Shown piece after piece: positions 19,967 to 31,203 of a DNA stretch of 64,000 nucleotides. The stretch spans positions 3,410,001-3,474,000 of the forward strand of contig CM066291.1 in NCBI GenBank assembly GCA_033816765.1. The letters are read 5' to 3'. This stretch comes from Nothopassalora personata. Lineage: Eukaryota > Ascomycota > Dothideomycetes > Mycosphaerellales > Mycosphaerellaceae. Position numbers and translations under genes: made by a program. Numbering within the stretch: the stretch's first letter is position 1; every line of letters begins with the position of its first letter. The notes beneath the pieces were generated by a model. That model was not told the DNA's origin. It was given only the letters and a program-made list of their open reading frames with translations, and made no database searches.

Positions 19967-22024
19967 TCAATCACTCACTGAAATAGCATCCGCTGCGTGC
20001 ATTCCCAAAGGTTGCCCTGTGAGGTCTTCGGGTATATCATCTTCATCACTGTCATAGTCTTCCTCTTGTTCGCTTTCTTCTTCGTCCTCCTCATCTCGTT
20101 TCATGCCCCGAGGCAAGACCCACTCGTTGTACTCGCCTTCGAGCCATCTCTTGCTTTGTGGCAGGTGATAAGGATCAAAGGGAAAGTATGCCTCGAGTTG
20201 GTGGTGCTCGTCGCCCATCTTCCGGTCCATGGCTGTCTCTCTTCGGCCGATGTCGACGGCACCCGATCGGTAGGAGACGACGTTGCCGAGTCTGATCCGC
20301 TTATTGCGCTCCAGAATCGAGAACACGTACAAGAAACGCAAATGATTCGCGATCTTGGCAAACTCGCCCACAATAGCTGAGGCGGCGACTTTCAGCGGGT
20401 TCAGCCGAGAGTGAATGTTGAGCGTCAGTGTCTCCTTGAGACCACCCATCCAGACGAGGTCTCGACCCTCAGCCAGCACATCTTCTTCAAGCATGTCCTC
20501 GCTGTCGGAATCAGCCATCGCAGTGTGGATGACAAGATCCCGCCATCTGAAGCAGAAAATATACAGGAGCGCCTGAGCCACAGCATAGTAAACACTGAAA
20601 GACTTTCGATCGGGACCCGTGGAGCTTGGCTCGTAGCGACGACGCATTTCTTCTAGCAGTCGGCATAGTGTTCCCGCAACATCTTGCACAATGTCGCTGT
20701 TGAGATGAGACCCGCGGGCTGTAAAGCTTGCCAGGTATGCGCACGCGGTAAGCCGAATATTCTGCTGACCGTTTCCGATGCTCAATTTGAGCAAGAAGTC
20801 AACAAAAGCGTTGGCGTATGCTGGCGAGATTTGTGCGAAGTGGAAGAGCAGAAATTGCGCATGCCTTGAGCGAGCACGCATAATGAAGCTCTCGAACTGG
20901 GCAAGAAGCTCTTGGAACGCTTCATTGTGTCGAGGCGACACGTCTGCCCTGAACGAAGGCTCGTAGTATTCGAAAAGGAGATCTTGCGTGCCGTCCATCT
21001 TGGCCACCTTCAGCCGCAGATCCTTGAGCTTTTGTTCTTCTTCAGTGGTCGTCAACTCTGACTCGGAGACAGAGTCGATGTCGCTGTCATCGTCGGCATC
21101 ATCATCGTCGTTCAGATGTCTCGATTGTGGGCCTTGCAGTAAGCTTTCCTCTTCATCATCGTCCAGGTCTTCCAAGTCTTCCTGGATGGACACATCAATG
21201 TTGACCAGCTTTTGCACTATCTCTGCAATGATTTCGGCCTTAAGCTCCGGTACTTCGTCCGAAAGTCGTAGAAGATGTCTTTGATACTGCAGGTATCCTT
21301 TGGTCGAAGAGAGGTCGGTCGGAAATGAGTGACGAAGCATCGACATCAGCTTCTTGCTAGAAGCTGGACTGGCATCCAGCAGCCTTCGGATGGTTGAGTG
21401 AATCCTCTCAAACATTGTGGACCGCGGGACGGGGTCCTCGCCAGGGAACTTTCCGGTGGATGATGGCAGACTCTCGAAGTGTGCAACAACGCGGTCCATC
21501 ATGGTGCCCACGAACTTCGAATGTGTACTGGCGAGCATGATGAGAAATCTGGTGTATATCGTGACGAACTCCTCGTCTCGGCCGACCCATGAAAGATCCA
21601 GGACTGCCGTCACAAGCTTCCCACACTCGCCTAGCAGCGGTATCCGTTCGGTAATGCCGATGATGTACTTCTTTAGCAATTTTGGGCTCGGCGCATCTCC
21701 AGCAAAGGCATCTTGGCCAAGCGTCTGCAGGAGTTTGGCATACTGCGTATCGTCTTGTTCATCACCAGCCGCCAGATGACGTTGTATGCCGATCCTGAGC
21801 TCTTCTCTCACGAGGTCGATGCTCTTGTCGTTCCAGTCGTCCAGGATCCGCACGTCGACATGGTCGTCAAAAGCGACCTTTAGCTTTTTGGTGGTGATGG
21901 AGAGTCCAGCCTCGTCGTCGGTGTCGAGGTGTGAGCTGTCGCGTTTTAGGCTCATGGACGGTCTTTTGGGTGCAGGTATGGGGGGCGGCGGCATAGCGCT
22001 CACGGGCGCTGCGAAAGAGACCAT
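19967..22024 (-). CDS. RRN3: RRN3, RNA polymerase I transcription initiation factor (685 aa)
   Basis: An uninterrupted single-exon frame starts MVSFAAPVSAMPPPPIPAPK with a proline-rich leader and a basic TTKKLKVAF segment. The HEAT-repeat core of Rrn3/TIF-IA follows: RFLIMLASTHSKFVGTMMDR, then an acidic insert LEDLDDDEEES. After it come HAQFLLFHFAQISPAYANAF, RLTACAYLASFTARGSHLNS and YYAVAQALLYIFCFRWRDL. The C-terminal part has YFPFDPYHLPQSKRWLEGEY and an acidic tail. Rrn3 bridges RNA polymerase I and the core factor at rDNA promoters. Length agrees with the family. It is the last intact host gene before the repeat block. Confidence 0.93.
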   Translation of the reverse strand: MVSFAAPVSAMPPPPIPAPKRPSMSLKRDSSHLDTDDEAGLSITTKKLKVAFDDHVDVRILDDWNDKSIDLVREELRIGIQRHLAAGDEQDDTQYAKLLQTLGQDAFAGDAPSPKLLKKYIIGITERIPLLGECGKLVTAVLDLSWVGRDEEFVTIYTRFLIMLASTHSKFVGTMMDRVVAHFESLPSSTGKFPGEDPVPRSTMFERIHSTIRRLLDASPASSKKLMSMLRHSFPTDLSSTKGYLQYQRHLLRLSDEVPELKAEIIAEIVQKLVNIDVSIQEDLEDLDDDEEESLLQGPQSRHLNDDDDADDDSDIDSVSESELTTTEEEQKLKDLRLKVAKMDGTQDLLFEYYEPSFRADVSPRHNEAFQELLAQFESFIMRARSRHAQFLLFHFAQISPAYANAFVDFLLKLSIGNGQQNIRLTACAYLASFTARGSHLNSDIVQDVAGTLCRLLEEMRRRYEPSSTGPDRKSFSVYYAVAQALLYIFCFRWRDLVIHTAMADSDSEDMLEEDVLAEGRDLVWMGGLKETLTLNIHSRLNPLKVAASAIVGEFAKIANHLRFLYVFSILERNKRIRLGNVVSYRSGAVDIGRRETAMDRKMGDEHHQLEAYFPFDPYHLPQSKRWLEGEYNEWVLPRGMKRDEEDEEESEQEEDYDSDEDDIPEDLTGQPLGMHAADAISVSD

Positions 22025-22208
22025 CGCGACAGACCAGCCGGCGTCATGAAGATGTATGGGGTGGTATGAATGTATTGGCGGTGGTATGGCGTTGACAGAG
22101 TGCCTGAGGCGTGTGAAGGATCACGAAAAAAGAGCGAAATGCTGTCGTGTGCCAAAACCCTCGTAGCCTGGTTGACATGGTTTCTCTCGAATCCGGGGTT
22201 TTGCCTTT

Positions 22209-22380
22209 TTGCCTGTATGCCTGTATGCCTGTTTAGCTGTTTGGCTGTTTGGCTATTTGCCTGTATGCCTGTATGCCTATATGCCTATATGCCTATATGC
22301 CTATATGCCTATATGCCTATATGCCTATATGCCTATATGCCTATATGCCTATATGCCTATATGCCTGTATGCCTATATGC
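22209..22380. repeat. 8-bp tandem repeat, about 20 units
   Basis: Units TGCCTGTA and TGCCTATA follow one another after a degenerate leading part (TGTTTGGC variants). The first units keep TG while most later ones read TA, which is a TpG to TpA change of the RIP type. Long open frames across it reflect the repeat and are not genes. Confidence 0.9.
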
Positions 22381-23105
22381 TATGCACTTACTCGTAGGGG
22401 CTATAGATTAGCTACTACGAGTAAGTACATAGTATATAGAGGCTACGTAATCTACGGTTACATCTAAGATTCTTTCTAAGTGTTAACCTTAATACTACAC
22501 TACGCTACACTACACCGATTACTACGCGTATACGTACACGCCCTCCGCCCTCCGCCCTCCGCCCTCGTTATGCCTATTGTTACGAATCGCCGCCGTAGCG
22601 GCTAAGCTATCGATATTAAGCTATATCGTAAGACGATTGCCTAGCTTATCGTAAGTAAGACTACGCATCAAGACATCCTTTAGCGTCTTTGCTAGGACTA
22701 TAGAGTCTATCTTATACTACCTACTTTAGAGCGTAGGCTCGAATAGTAGGGATTAACTAAGGCTAATATACGTACTAAGTTTAATCTATAGTAAGAGGAC
22801 TGTCTACGACGGAAGATTAAATATAACTTTTAGCGGTACTTAGCATTAGGTAATAAGTATATAGTTAAGATACTAAAAAAAGATAGCTTTAAGTTATCGT
22901 TAACCTAATACCGTAATCTACGAAGATTGATAGGTCTTCTAAGGCGTATACTACTAGAGAACAAGGAAGAGATTACGTAGGCTATTCGTAAAGTCTTGTC
23001 GGTTATAATCGCTTCTAATATTACGTATAATAGTAGCTATTGTACTATTGCTAACTATCTACGTAGGAAGAATCGCTTTATCGGTAGGTACGTATATATC
23101 TACTT
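22381..23105. other. RIP-mutated unique sequence at the compartment border
   Basis: The base composition changes abruptly here: CA and TG become rare, TA and CG common. No frame is recognisable. Confidence 0.5.
22539..22566. repeat. 7-bp tandem repeat CGCCCTC x4
   Basis: Four perfect units. They lack CpA/TpG and so would be invisible to RIP. Confidence 0.85.
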
Positions 23106-23645
23106 CTTTAACCGCTCCGAGTATACTATACCGCAGCTACGAGTATATACTACTATACTACTTACCGCGGCTACGAGTATATACTCCTATACCGCGGCGA
23201 GTATATACTCCTATACTACTAGGAGTATATACTACTATACCGCTAGGAGTATATACTACTATACCGCTAGGAGTTACTACTATACCGCTACGAGTATATA
23301 CTCCTATACCGCGGCGAGTATATACTCCCATACTACTAGGAGTATATACTACTATACCGCTACGAGTATATACTACTATATCGCTACGAGTATATACTAC
23401 TATACCGCTACGAGTATATACTACTATACCGCTACTACGAGTATATACTACTATACCGCTACTACGAGTATATACTACTACACCGCTACTACGAGTATAT
23501 ACTACTATACCGCTACGAGTATATACTACTATACCGCTACTATACCGCTACTATACCGCTACGAGTATATACTACTATACCGCTACTATACCGCTACGAG
23601 TATATACTACTATACCGCTACTACGAGTATATACTCCGTATACTA
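23106..23645. repeat. minisatellite with GAGTATATACTACTATACCG core
   Basis: About 20 copies of a 21-27-bp unit built from the palindromic GAGTATATACTC/ACTA core and TATACCGCTAC. Unit length varies by one or two triplets (CTA). Two long open frames across it are repeat artefacts. Confidence 0.85.
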
Positions 23646-23746
23646 TTATATACTAGACTCTATCCTAATTAGGCTACGAGACTCTTATATATAATAGTAT
23701 ATAGAGTATAGAGCTATCGAGCACTTCCTCGTAGGGGCTAGCGTAG

Positions 23747-25760
23747 TAATGTCTACTAACTACCCTATATAGGCCTATTCGAGTTATAGTAGTATCGAGC
23801 GGCGCTTATGTAAGTAGGGGTATTTGCCGGTCCCGGGACCGTAAAATTAGGTTACGTAACGAGTAGCGTAGTAGCTAGATAAATAAGAGGATTAGTGGAC
23901 TTAAACCCCTATGCCCTCTACTCGAGAGGTATAAATTGAATTGTTGCCTTAATGCTACGCTTACAATGCTTAACTACGTAGTATATATCTTAATAGCTAT
24001 ACTAGGTTCTACTAGCTTACCTAAATGCTACGCTTACAATGCTTAACTACGTAGTATATATCTTAATAGCTATACTAGGTCCTACTAGCTTACCTAAATG
24101 TCTAATTAAACCTAAATGAAATTATGGTAAGTTAGACCTAAGGGACCCCCTTCTAAACCTAAGGTTAATATAACCCATTAGTCGTTAATATATCCTCCCC
24201 TATTACGAACCTATCCTTAGGTTCTAAAGTAGTAAGCCCGGGCACTATAGGTAGCGCAGTTAGTCGCTATAAGCTAAGGTAGTCTTATAGTAGTATAATA
24301 GCTTACCCTATTATTTAGCTTAACATATAAGATGTTAGGTAATCCTAGGCCCTACTAGCGACAGTTTATAAAGATCGAAAGAATTCTTCTAATAGAGACC
24401 GTAATAGTAGCGTTAATAACCGCGACTCGCGCTATGTTAGCATTAATTAAATAGGCTAGATAGTCGAATAATGCGAGCGCTATTTATAAAACAAGTGAGC
24501 GTTAGTACTAGTAACCTAATAAATCTAAAGATAAGTCTATCGCGTAGCTAGAAAGTTAGTTAAGGAGAGATAAGTAACTATAAGAAATAAGTAAGATCTA
24601 AGGACTAGAAGCACCCGTACCCAAAGTATTAACTAGAACTAGAACTAGAACTAGAATCCGAATTAGAACTAGAACTAGAAACTAATACCTATAGGCTATA
24701 GCTATAGCCGGAAAATTAACTAGAAACTAGGAGCCTATAAACTAGCACTAACTACTTAGTTCTACTTATTCTTATATAACTCCTTTATCTAGACCTACTT
24801 ATTATCGTAGCTAACACTAGTCTCATTAGACGCGTCCCTAAGTAGCTAGCTAGTAAAGTTCCTATAGTAGTTACGGAAGAAGCTCTTATTACGCCCTTCG
24901 CTTATAAAGCACATCTACTCGAGAGTAGTAACTAAGCTAAGCTACTTATCTATTAATTTTATAGCTCGGACGCGCTACTTATACATCTTCTTATAGAAGA
25001 GCTCCGAGTCTAGGCGGACCGTAGCATTAAGCTACCTTCTAGCATTAAGGATACTTTATTATCGTTCTAAGACTTTAAACCCGCTAGGGCATCGGATAGA
25101 GGGCTAATGCTACTAAGGTGTACGCCCGTAGGGAAAGGATAGCCGGGTACTAGGCGTCGATACTTAAACCCTGTAGCGCTCTTACTTCGCGTCTTAAAGT
25201 TACGATAGAGGTCTATTACCTAGTATATGCTCTAGCTTCGCTAGAGTTTAAGATAGTTATCGTCGCGGATCTCGATAAAGTAAGGGTTAATCTAACGTAG
25301 CGTCTTCTTATATACGGCTTACCTTATTAGAACGCCTACAGTAGTTACCCGCATTTGCCTAGCGCTTAGATCCTCTCTAAACTAGCTAATACTGTTTTTA
25401 CTTAGGTAATTCTAAACCCTAACCGAGAAGAAACGCTTAAATCGGCCGTCTTCTATATAGTCGTTATTCCGGTACTACTAGATAAACTCTATAGCATTCT
25501 CTTACTTATGAAAACCGTGTAAAAACTCCGGCCTACTAGTACCCTCTAAGTTAAGAGAGTATAGTATGTTAAGCCGGTTACTAGTCTAGTAGTTTTTAAT
25601 TTCGAGGTTTAAGCCGACCCTAGTATACTACACTATAGCGTTCGCGTTACCCCCCTAATAAGCCCTATTAAAGCTAAAAATCGTAGGCCTAGGGAAGGAG
25701 ATAAACCGAGTATAGTGTTAAGGGTGTAGCGCTACTTATAAGAGCTATAGCCCGGGGTCT
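23747..25760. repeat. repeat R, copy 1 (about 2 kb)
   Basis: It is collinear with 37692-39362 plus 46230-46678, starting TAATGTCTACTAAC and ending at GCTATAG...GGTCTT. Both copies are RIP-mutated. No terminal repeats or recognisable protein were found; a minus-strand frame around 24,850-25,330 has only TAA/TAG stops and may be coding. Near the start lies a half-palindrome TTGCCGGTCCCGGGACC. Confidence 0.65.
23951..24096. repeat. 73-bp tandem duplication within repeat R copy 1
   Basis: AATGCTACGCTTACAATGC begins two adjacent near-identical 73-bp units, at 23951 and 24024. Repeat copy 2 has only one unit. Confidence 0.85.
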
Positions 25761-27429
25761 TTATAAGGGCCGTAAGGCTATAAGGGGATGTCGTAATATA
25801 TAGTACGCCTACGATCTTCTAATCGTAGATGAACTAAAAGCTTACTTTCTTCTATCGACGCTATATACGTCTTCTAGTGTACGTATACGCGTTACGTGCG
25901 GTATACTAAGCCGGGCATAGCTATATTATATGTAAGGGTTAGCTATAGGCTACCCTTATAACTGCCTCCCCTTCTAGGACGAGCTACCCTTAGCTCGCGG
26001 CTTTAGGAGGTTTCTATATAAGTGATCTATCTACTTCTCGTAGATTCCGTTACTATACGACCCGCCTACGGGTCTCGTACGTATCGTTATCGTAGTATAG
26101 GTAGGTGTAAAGTTATAGTTGTCCGGTTAACTAACTCGAGGGTTTAAGAAGCGTACCCTCTCCCTCCTTTTCCTTCTTTTCCCTTACTACGTTCTCGTAG
26201 CGTACTACACCCGCACTACTAGTAATCTACTAGCTTCTCGCTAGCGACTACCTAGCGACCCGCCTATACTACTATAGCTTTAGAAGAAGCTATCTAAGAC
26301 TAGCTCCGCTAGGAGGCCCTTATAGGGGGCCTATTAGTACTACTAACACTATTACTAGTACTACTAGCATAGATGTCTAGCGCGCTTAGCGTACTAGATA
26401 TACTAGCGAAGCGTAAGTTTAGCGTACTAGGGCCGTAGACCCCTAAGTCCTTACTAGCTAGGCGCCTAGGTACCGACATTAAGATATATATACGTTATCT
26501 ACCGTACTTCGTAGCTAGTAAGTATTCGCTACGCTCTTCGCTTACGATACGCTTACTAATAGTATAGTAGACGAGTAGGATACGTGTAATAGTATTACTA
26601 CTAGCGAGTTACTTAAGAAGTGTAGGCGCTATAGAGCTATTAGGCACCCCTACGTTAGTAATACTAGCGTCGCTATTGCGTAGCTAGTAGCTCGCCTACG
26701 AGCTGCTCGCGCCTAGCGTAATAAGCTTACTTAGGGGCTTAGTAACCCTATTACTAAATAAGAGTAGGATGCTCTAGACTAGTAGTACGAGCTCTACGCC
26801 TAGCTAGGCGAGTAGATCCTAGAGGTAAGTGCTACGCCTCGCTAGCGCTCCCTACGCTCGCCGTATACGGCGTACTGTCGCTCCCTATATAAATTAGCTA
26901 ACCTCCTCCTAGGCTAAGAGGTAGTTCTCTACCTATAAGAATAAGCGTATAGGGGACACCCGCGTACGCTTCGCCGGCGCCTCTACTGCTACTACCCCCT
27001 CCTCCGCCGCCGCTACTACGTCCGTAGTTCTATAGTAAGAGTAGAATAGGGCCCTTAATAGGCTCTTCGAGCTCGGCCGTACTATAAGTAATATACGTGT
27101 TATATACGTATCCTATACTAATAGTAGTTATAGTTCCTATAGGCTAGAAACATTAATACTACTACGGCCGATAGGGCCTTCTTACTACTATCCCTACGGG
27201 GCGAGTATAATAAGGAGAATAATAAGGAGGATAATAACGAGTAATCGCGCGCTCCGCGTATATTAGCCGCCTACTACGCGCCTATCTTCTATCTACGTAG
27301 CGCCGTAGCGCGCCCTATAAAAGTTTATTTTTAAAATAAATACTCTTCTCTCTACTCTTCTCTCTCCTTACCTCTCTCTCTAATGTTATTACTATCGGGG
27401 GTGTTCGCTCGACTAAGTAAGCGAGCCTT
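25761..27429. other. RIP-mutated sequence of unknown origin
   Basis: The stretch is TA- and CG-rich with no recognisable protein. A CT-rich tract (CTCTTCTCTC) lies at 27344-27382, followed by an inverted repeat (AGAAGATACTA...TAGTATCTTCT, about 27441-27470) that may belong to the 3' end of the gypsy relic. Confidence 0.35.
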
Positions 27430-28784
27430 TTAGTCCGATAGAAGATACTATAGGTTAGTATCTTCTATACTAGTTATAGCTAAGTTTACTATCGGAGGTA
27501 GAGGTCCTTATATCTAGCTACCGAAGGGTTAAGGCCTAAATGCATAACCTATGCTTTTGTTTTAGCGCCTTATACGGCCTTCGTAGGTACCTTATATTTA
27601 ACTACTATACGCGTAGCCTTCGCGAATCCTTCCGCCGGCTTATACCGTCTTCGCTAACGCCTTATATTTAGCTACTATGCGCGTAGTATTCGCGAGTCCT
27701 TATACTAGCTCCTAGCTATTATACTCTTCTAGCTAGCCCTTCTATCGTACTAGGTACTACACTTTACCCTTATACTTACGCTTTCCTAGTACTACCTCTA
27801 CTTTATATTCCCCGTCCTTATTAGCGAGGGCTATAGTACCTCTATCCTTCTCGCTACCCGCGTACGGCTCGAGGAGGGATATATAGAATACATTATGAAT
27901 TCTTAAGTCGGCTAGTAGTACTAGGCGGTACGCCTACGAACCGATAGCGTCGATAATGCGGTACGGTCTAATAAACTTCGGACCTATCTTCTTCTTCGGC
28001 AATACTAACCTTAGGTTCTTCGTAGATAATAAGACTATATTACCTACGCGATAGCTCTTAGCCTTATAAGTCTTGTTATAGTAGCGAGTCTAATCGGCTA
28101 CTACGATTTCCTAACGCTTCGTAAGCGTAGCGCGCATCTCTCGTATACGGTTAACTAAGTCTACCGCTACTAGTACCTCCCCTTCCCGGATCTCGCCTCG
28201 AGATCCTATAGGTATCAGGGTAATCTTAGGTCTCTAACTATACGCTATCTCGAATAGGCTTATACGTAGCGTAGGGTAGACGCTATTGTTATATGCGAAT
28301 TTAGTAATAGCTAGCTACTTAGCCTACTCTATCTAGTTCTTACTATAGTAATAACGAAGGTACTATTCTAAGGTTTAGTTTACCCTCTTAGTCTAGCCGT
28401 TAGTCTAAGGGTAGAAAGCTATAGATAGCTTACGCTTTACCTACGCCTTGAAGTAGAAGTTACTCTAGAACTTACTCGTAAACACTAATCCGCGGTTACT
28501 TACTATGCCCGCTAGTACGCTATAATACCGCACGACTTCGTCTCGTAAGATCCTCGTAAGCTCCGCCGCTATATATGTCTTAGTCGTAGGAATGTATAAG
28601 TTTATTTTAGAGTAGCGGTCGACGATTACTAGGATCGTATTATATACGCATTCTCCTCGCTTACTTAGCGGTAGGTCCGTAATAAAATCTATAGTAATTT
28701 CCTACTATAGACCGTCTAGCCTAGGTAGTAGCTATAGCTCGCCGTAGGGTCGATAGCGCCTTACCTTCGAGGTCTAATAAGCCC

Positions 28785-29031
28785 TATTAAGATATAGCAT
28801 CTTAAGGGGAGCTAACAGTTAGGTTATGATCTAATAGCCTAAGGCATCTACGATGACTTAGCTTATCGGAAGACACCTTCTCTCCCCTTTAGCTTAGATA
28901 GACATCTAACATAATTAACACATTGGTTCCTAATATATTGCTGCATGCCCTATGGCTATTAGCCAGTTGAAGATTAATCTCTTACTCTACTCCGCTACTA
29001 ACTACGTATCCTGTTAGGTCTCAACTTAATA
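28785..29031 (+). repeat. 5' LTR of the copia element
   Basis: 247 bp, RIP-mutated at its very first dinucleotide (TG to TA); pairs with 34641-34887. Confidence 0.85.
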
Positions 29032-29050
29032 GGTTATAAGCCCGGGTTTA
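29032..29050 (+). promoter_or_regulatory. candidate primer binding site of the copia element
   Basis: GGTTATAAGCCCGGG follows the 5' LTR directly. It resembles the half-tRNA(iMet) primer site of Drosophila copia (GGTTATGGGCCC). The match is from memory of the family and unverified here. Confidence 0.4.
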
Positions 29051-30719
29051 TACAGGAGTAAGAGCAACCTATATCAGTACAGGTTACTTGTATCCCTTGC
29101 TATTATAGCAGAAAACAACTAGGAAGTAGAAGTCTACCCTATCTATCCTATTAAGGAGCTTGGTTTAATACTAAGTAATAGGTAATCTAGAAAAGGACTC
29201 TATACGGCTTACTATAAGCCAATACCTTAAAGACACTCTGTAGGTAGAACTGCATCGAGATACTACTAAGAAGGACTTTAAGTAAGTCATTTAGAACTCT
29301 ACTAGGAGAGATAGACCTATGTCCTAGCTCCGAGACTACACCGCTCTTTCTTTACCCTACTAAGTAGGCCTTAGTATCTACACCTACGAACCTTACTATT
29401 CTATACTAAAAGCCTTAGCAGGACCTAAGCTACGACCTTGAAGTATATACACCTTGTTTTATTACATTTAATTCATTATAGATTCACACTAAGAGAAAGG
29501 AGAAGAGAAGGGAACTAAAATCCCAATTCTTAGGAGAGACAACTAGAAGAGATAGTTCAACCTTTAGAGATACAAGATAGAGAGCCAGTTAGCATTCTTT
29601 GCAATTAATAACCTGTTAGAAGTGTTATTTAACAATATTAAGGGTAAGAACCTAAAACTCTAGGAAGAGACTAAGATTAAAGAGATTCTTAATACACTAA
29701 CATAGATAAAACAAAATGCAGCTTGCTGCTTTAGTATCCTAAGTAGGATTATAGAAGAAGATAAATTTAAGCTTAAGGGCTCTTACGAATCTAGAAAAGC
29801 TGCTAAGATATAGGTGCATCTCTAGAACAAGTATAGCTAGGTGTTGCTAACCTATATACATAAGCTAATAAAACAGTTTATGAACTTTAAGATAAGTGAA
29901 GAGTTCACTATTAGATCTACATAGGCACACCTAGTGTCTCTTAGAAGGAGGATTGCTAATATTGACCTAGAGGGCTAGCACTATAGGAAAGCTAATATAA
30001 GAATAACCTAGCTTTTAAGCTTACTGCCACCTAACTACTATGTAGCTAGGGATACTATCATAGCTTAGCTAAAGATAGATTATAAAAGGACCTTAAAGAT
30101 CCTTAATGCTTAAGAGGCTAGATTAAATCCCTCTAAGGCTAAGTATAGTATAGCAGCTACCTAGGTCAGGCCCTTAGGTTAGGTAAGATCACTTTCCTGC
30201 CTTCTCTATAAGAAGGACTATCTTATTAAGGACTGCCCTAGTCTCTCTAAGGTAAAGAAGGTCCTTAGATCTCATTCCTAAGCACTATCCTCCTAGAATG
30301 CAACACATATTAAGAAGAGAAGATCTCTACTACTATCTTTAAGAAGAACACTAAGAGAGAAGTCCTCTATAGAGGAACTTAAGAAAATAGTAAAGAAACT
30401 TAGCTCTAACATACTGTCACTCTAGAAGAACTAGGCCTAGTCTCCTTCCTCTAAAACAAGGAAGACTAGGAAAGGTTTCTCTACCTAAGAGCCACCTAAC
30501 TTATGCAACTCATCCTAGAAGACAATGTCTAATAATAATAAGTATAATAAAGTGGCTCACTTAACTACGGAAGTCTAAGGCAAGTTCCCCTTATTAGAGT
30601 AGTTACTTAATTCTTGTGCTTTATCCTATATAACTAACTAGAACTGCCTCTTTAGATCTATAACTCCCTTAATAAAGAAGAAATAGATTAAAGTAGGAGG
30701 TAGGCATTTGTTAGCTACT

Positions 30720-31203
30720 TGTTACGGTATGACAACACCGCAAAGGAAAACATCCTGGCACGGGTCACGTGCAAAAGATGTATGCGCGACTGTTACGGTA
30801 TGACAACACCGCAAGGGAAAACATCCTGGCACGGGTCACGTGCAAAAGATGTATGCGCGACGTCCGCGACGCCTGACTGGGGACGACTCGTCGCGCATAG
30901 CGCGAAAGACGTACCCGCGACATGAGCGACGTCCGCGACGGTAGCGACGAGCGCACTTGTCGCAGAAGGCGCACATGGCGCGAAAGGACAGCCAAGACTG
31001 GCAAATCTCCTTTGTATTTAGGAACGCTGAGAATCCCTTATGGCTTCGACTGCGTTCAACTCATGTTACGATCTCACTGATTGGAATACACTCTTACTCC
31101 AATTATTCATCTTCGCTCAGTTTGCTTTAGCCTCTCCAAAGAATACCGCCACGTGACTTGACTTATCTCTCTTTTGAGATTAGCCCTGGAACGAGACATA
31201 ACA
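30720..31203 (+). mobile_element. solo LTR of the chromovirus family, inserted in the copia element
   Basis: 484 bp from TGTTACGG to ACATAACA, flanked by the 5-bp duplication CTACT (30715-30719 and 31204-31208). Its right half (from about TTTGTATTTAGGAACGC) matches the R/U5 part of the LTRs at 39363, 45854, 54138 and 60633; its left half (U3) is unrelated to theirs. The first 71 bp are tandemly duplicated (30720-30790, 30791-30861; one difference), so the LTR terminus occurs twice. CA and TG are plentiful, so it has not been RIPed, unlike the copia sequence around it. Confidence 0.9.

Noticed and set aside
22070..22467. Open frames through the 8-bp array encoding repeated Met-Pro-Ile-Cys-Leu-Tyr units
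   Set aside because: All three frames are open because the unit lacks stops; no start context or flanking domain supports a protein.
22539..23645. CRISPR-like array or telomere-type repeat
   Set aside because: The units are directly adjacent without spacers, the organism is a fungus, and no TTAGGG tract is present.
22996..23694. Two 200-230-codon frames rich in Tyr, Thr and Ser
   Set aside because: They are translations of the minisatellite and use no recognisable domain.
30719..31004. Short frames on both strands with Cys/Arg-rich text
   Set aside because: They lie in the duplicated U3 of the solo LTR.
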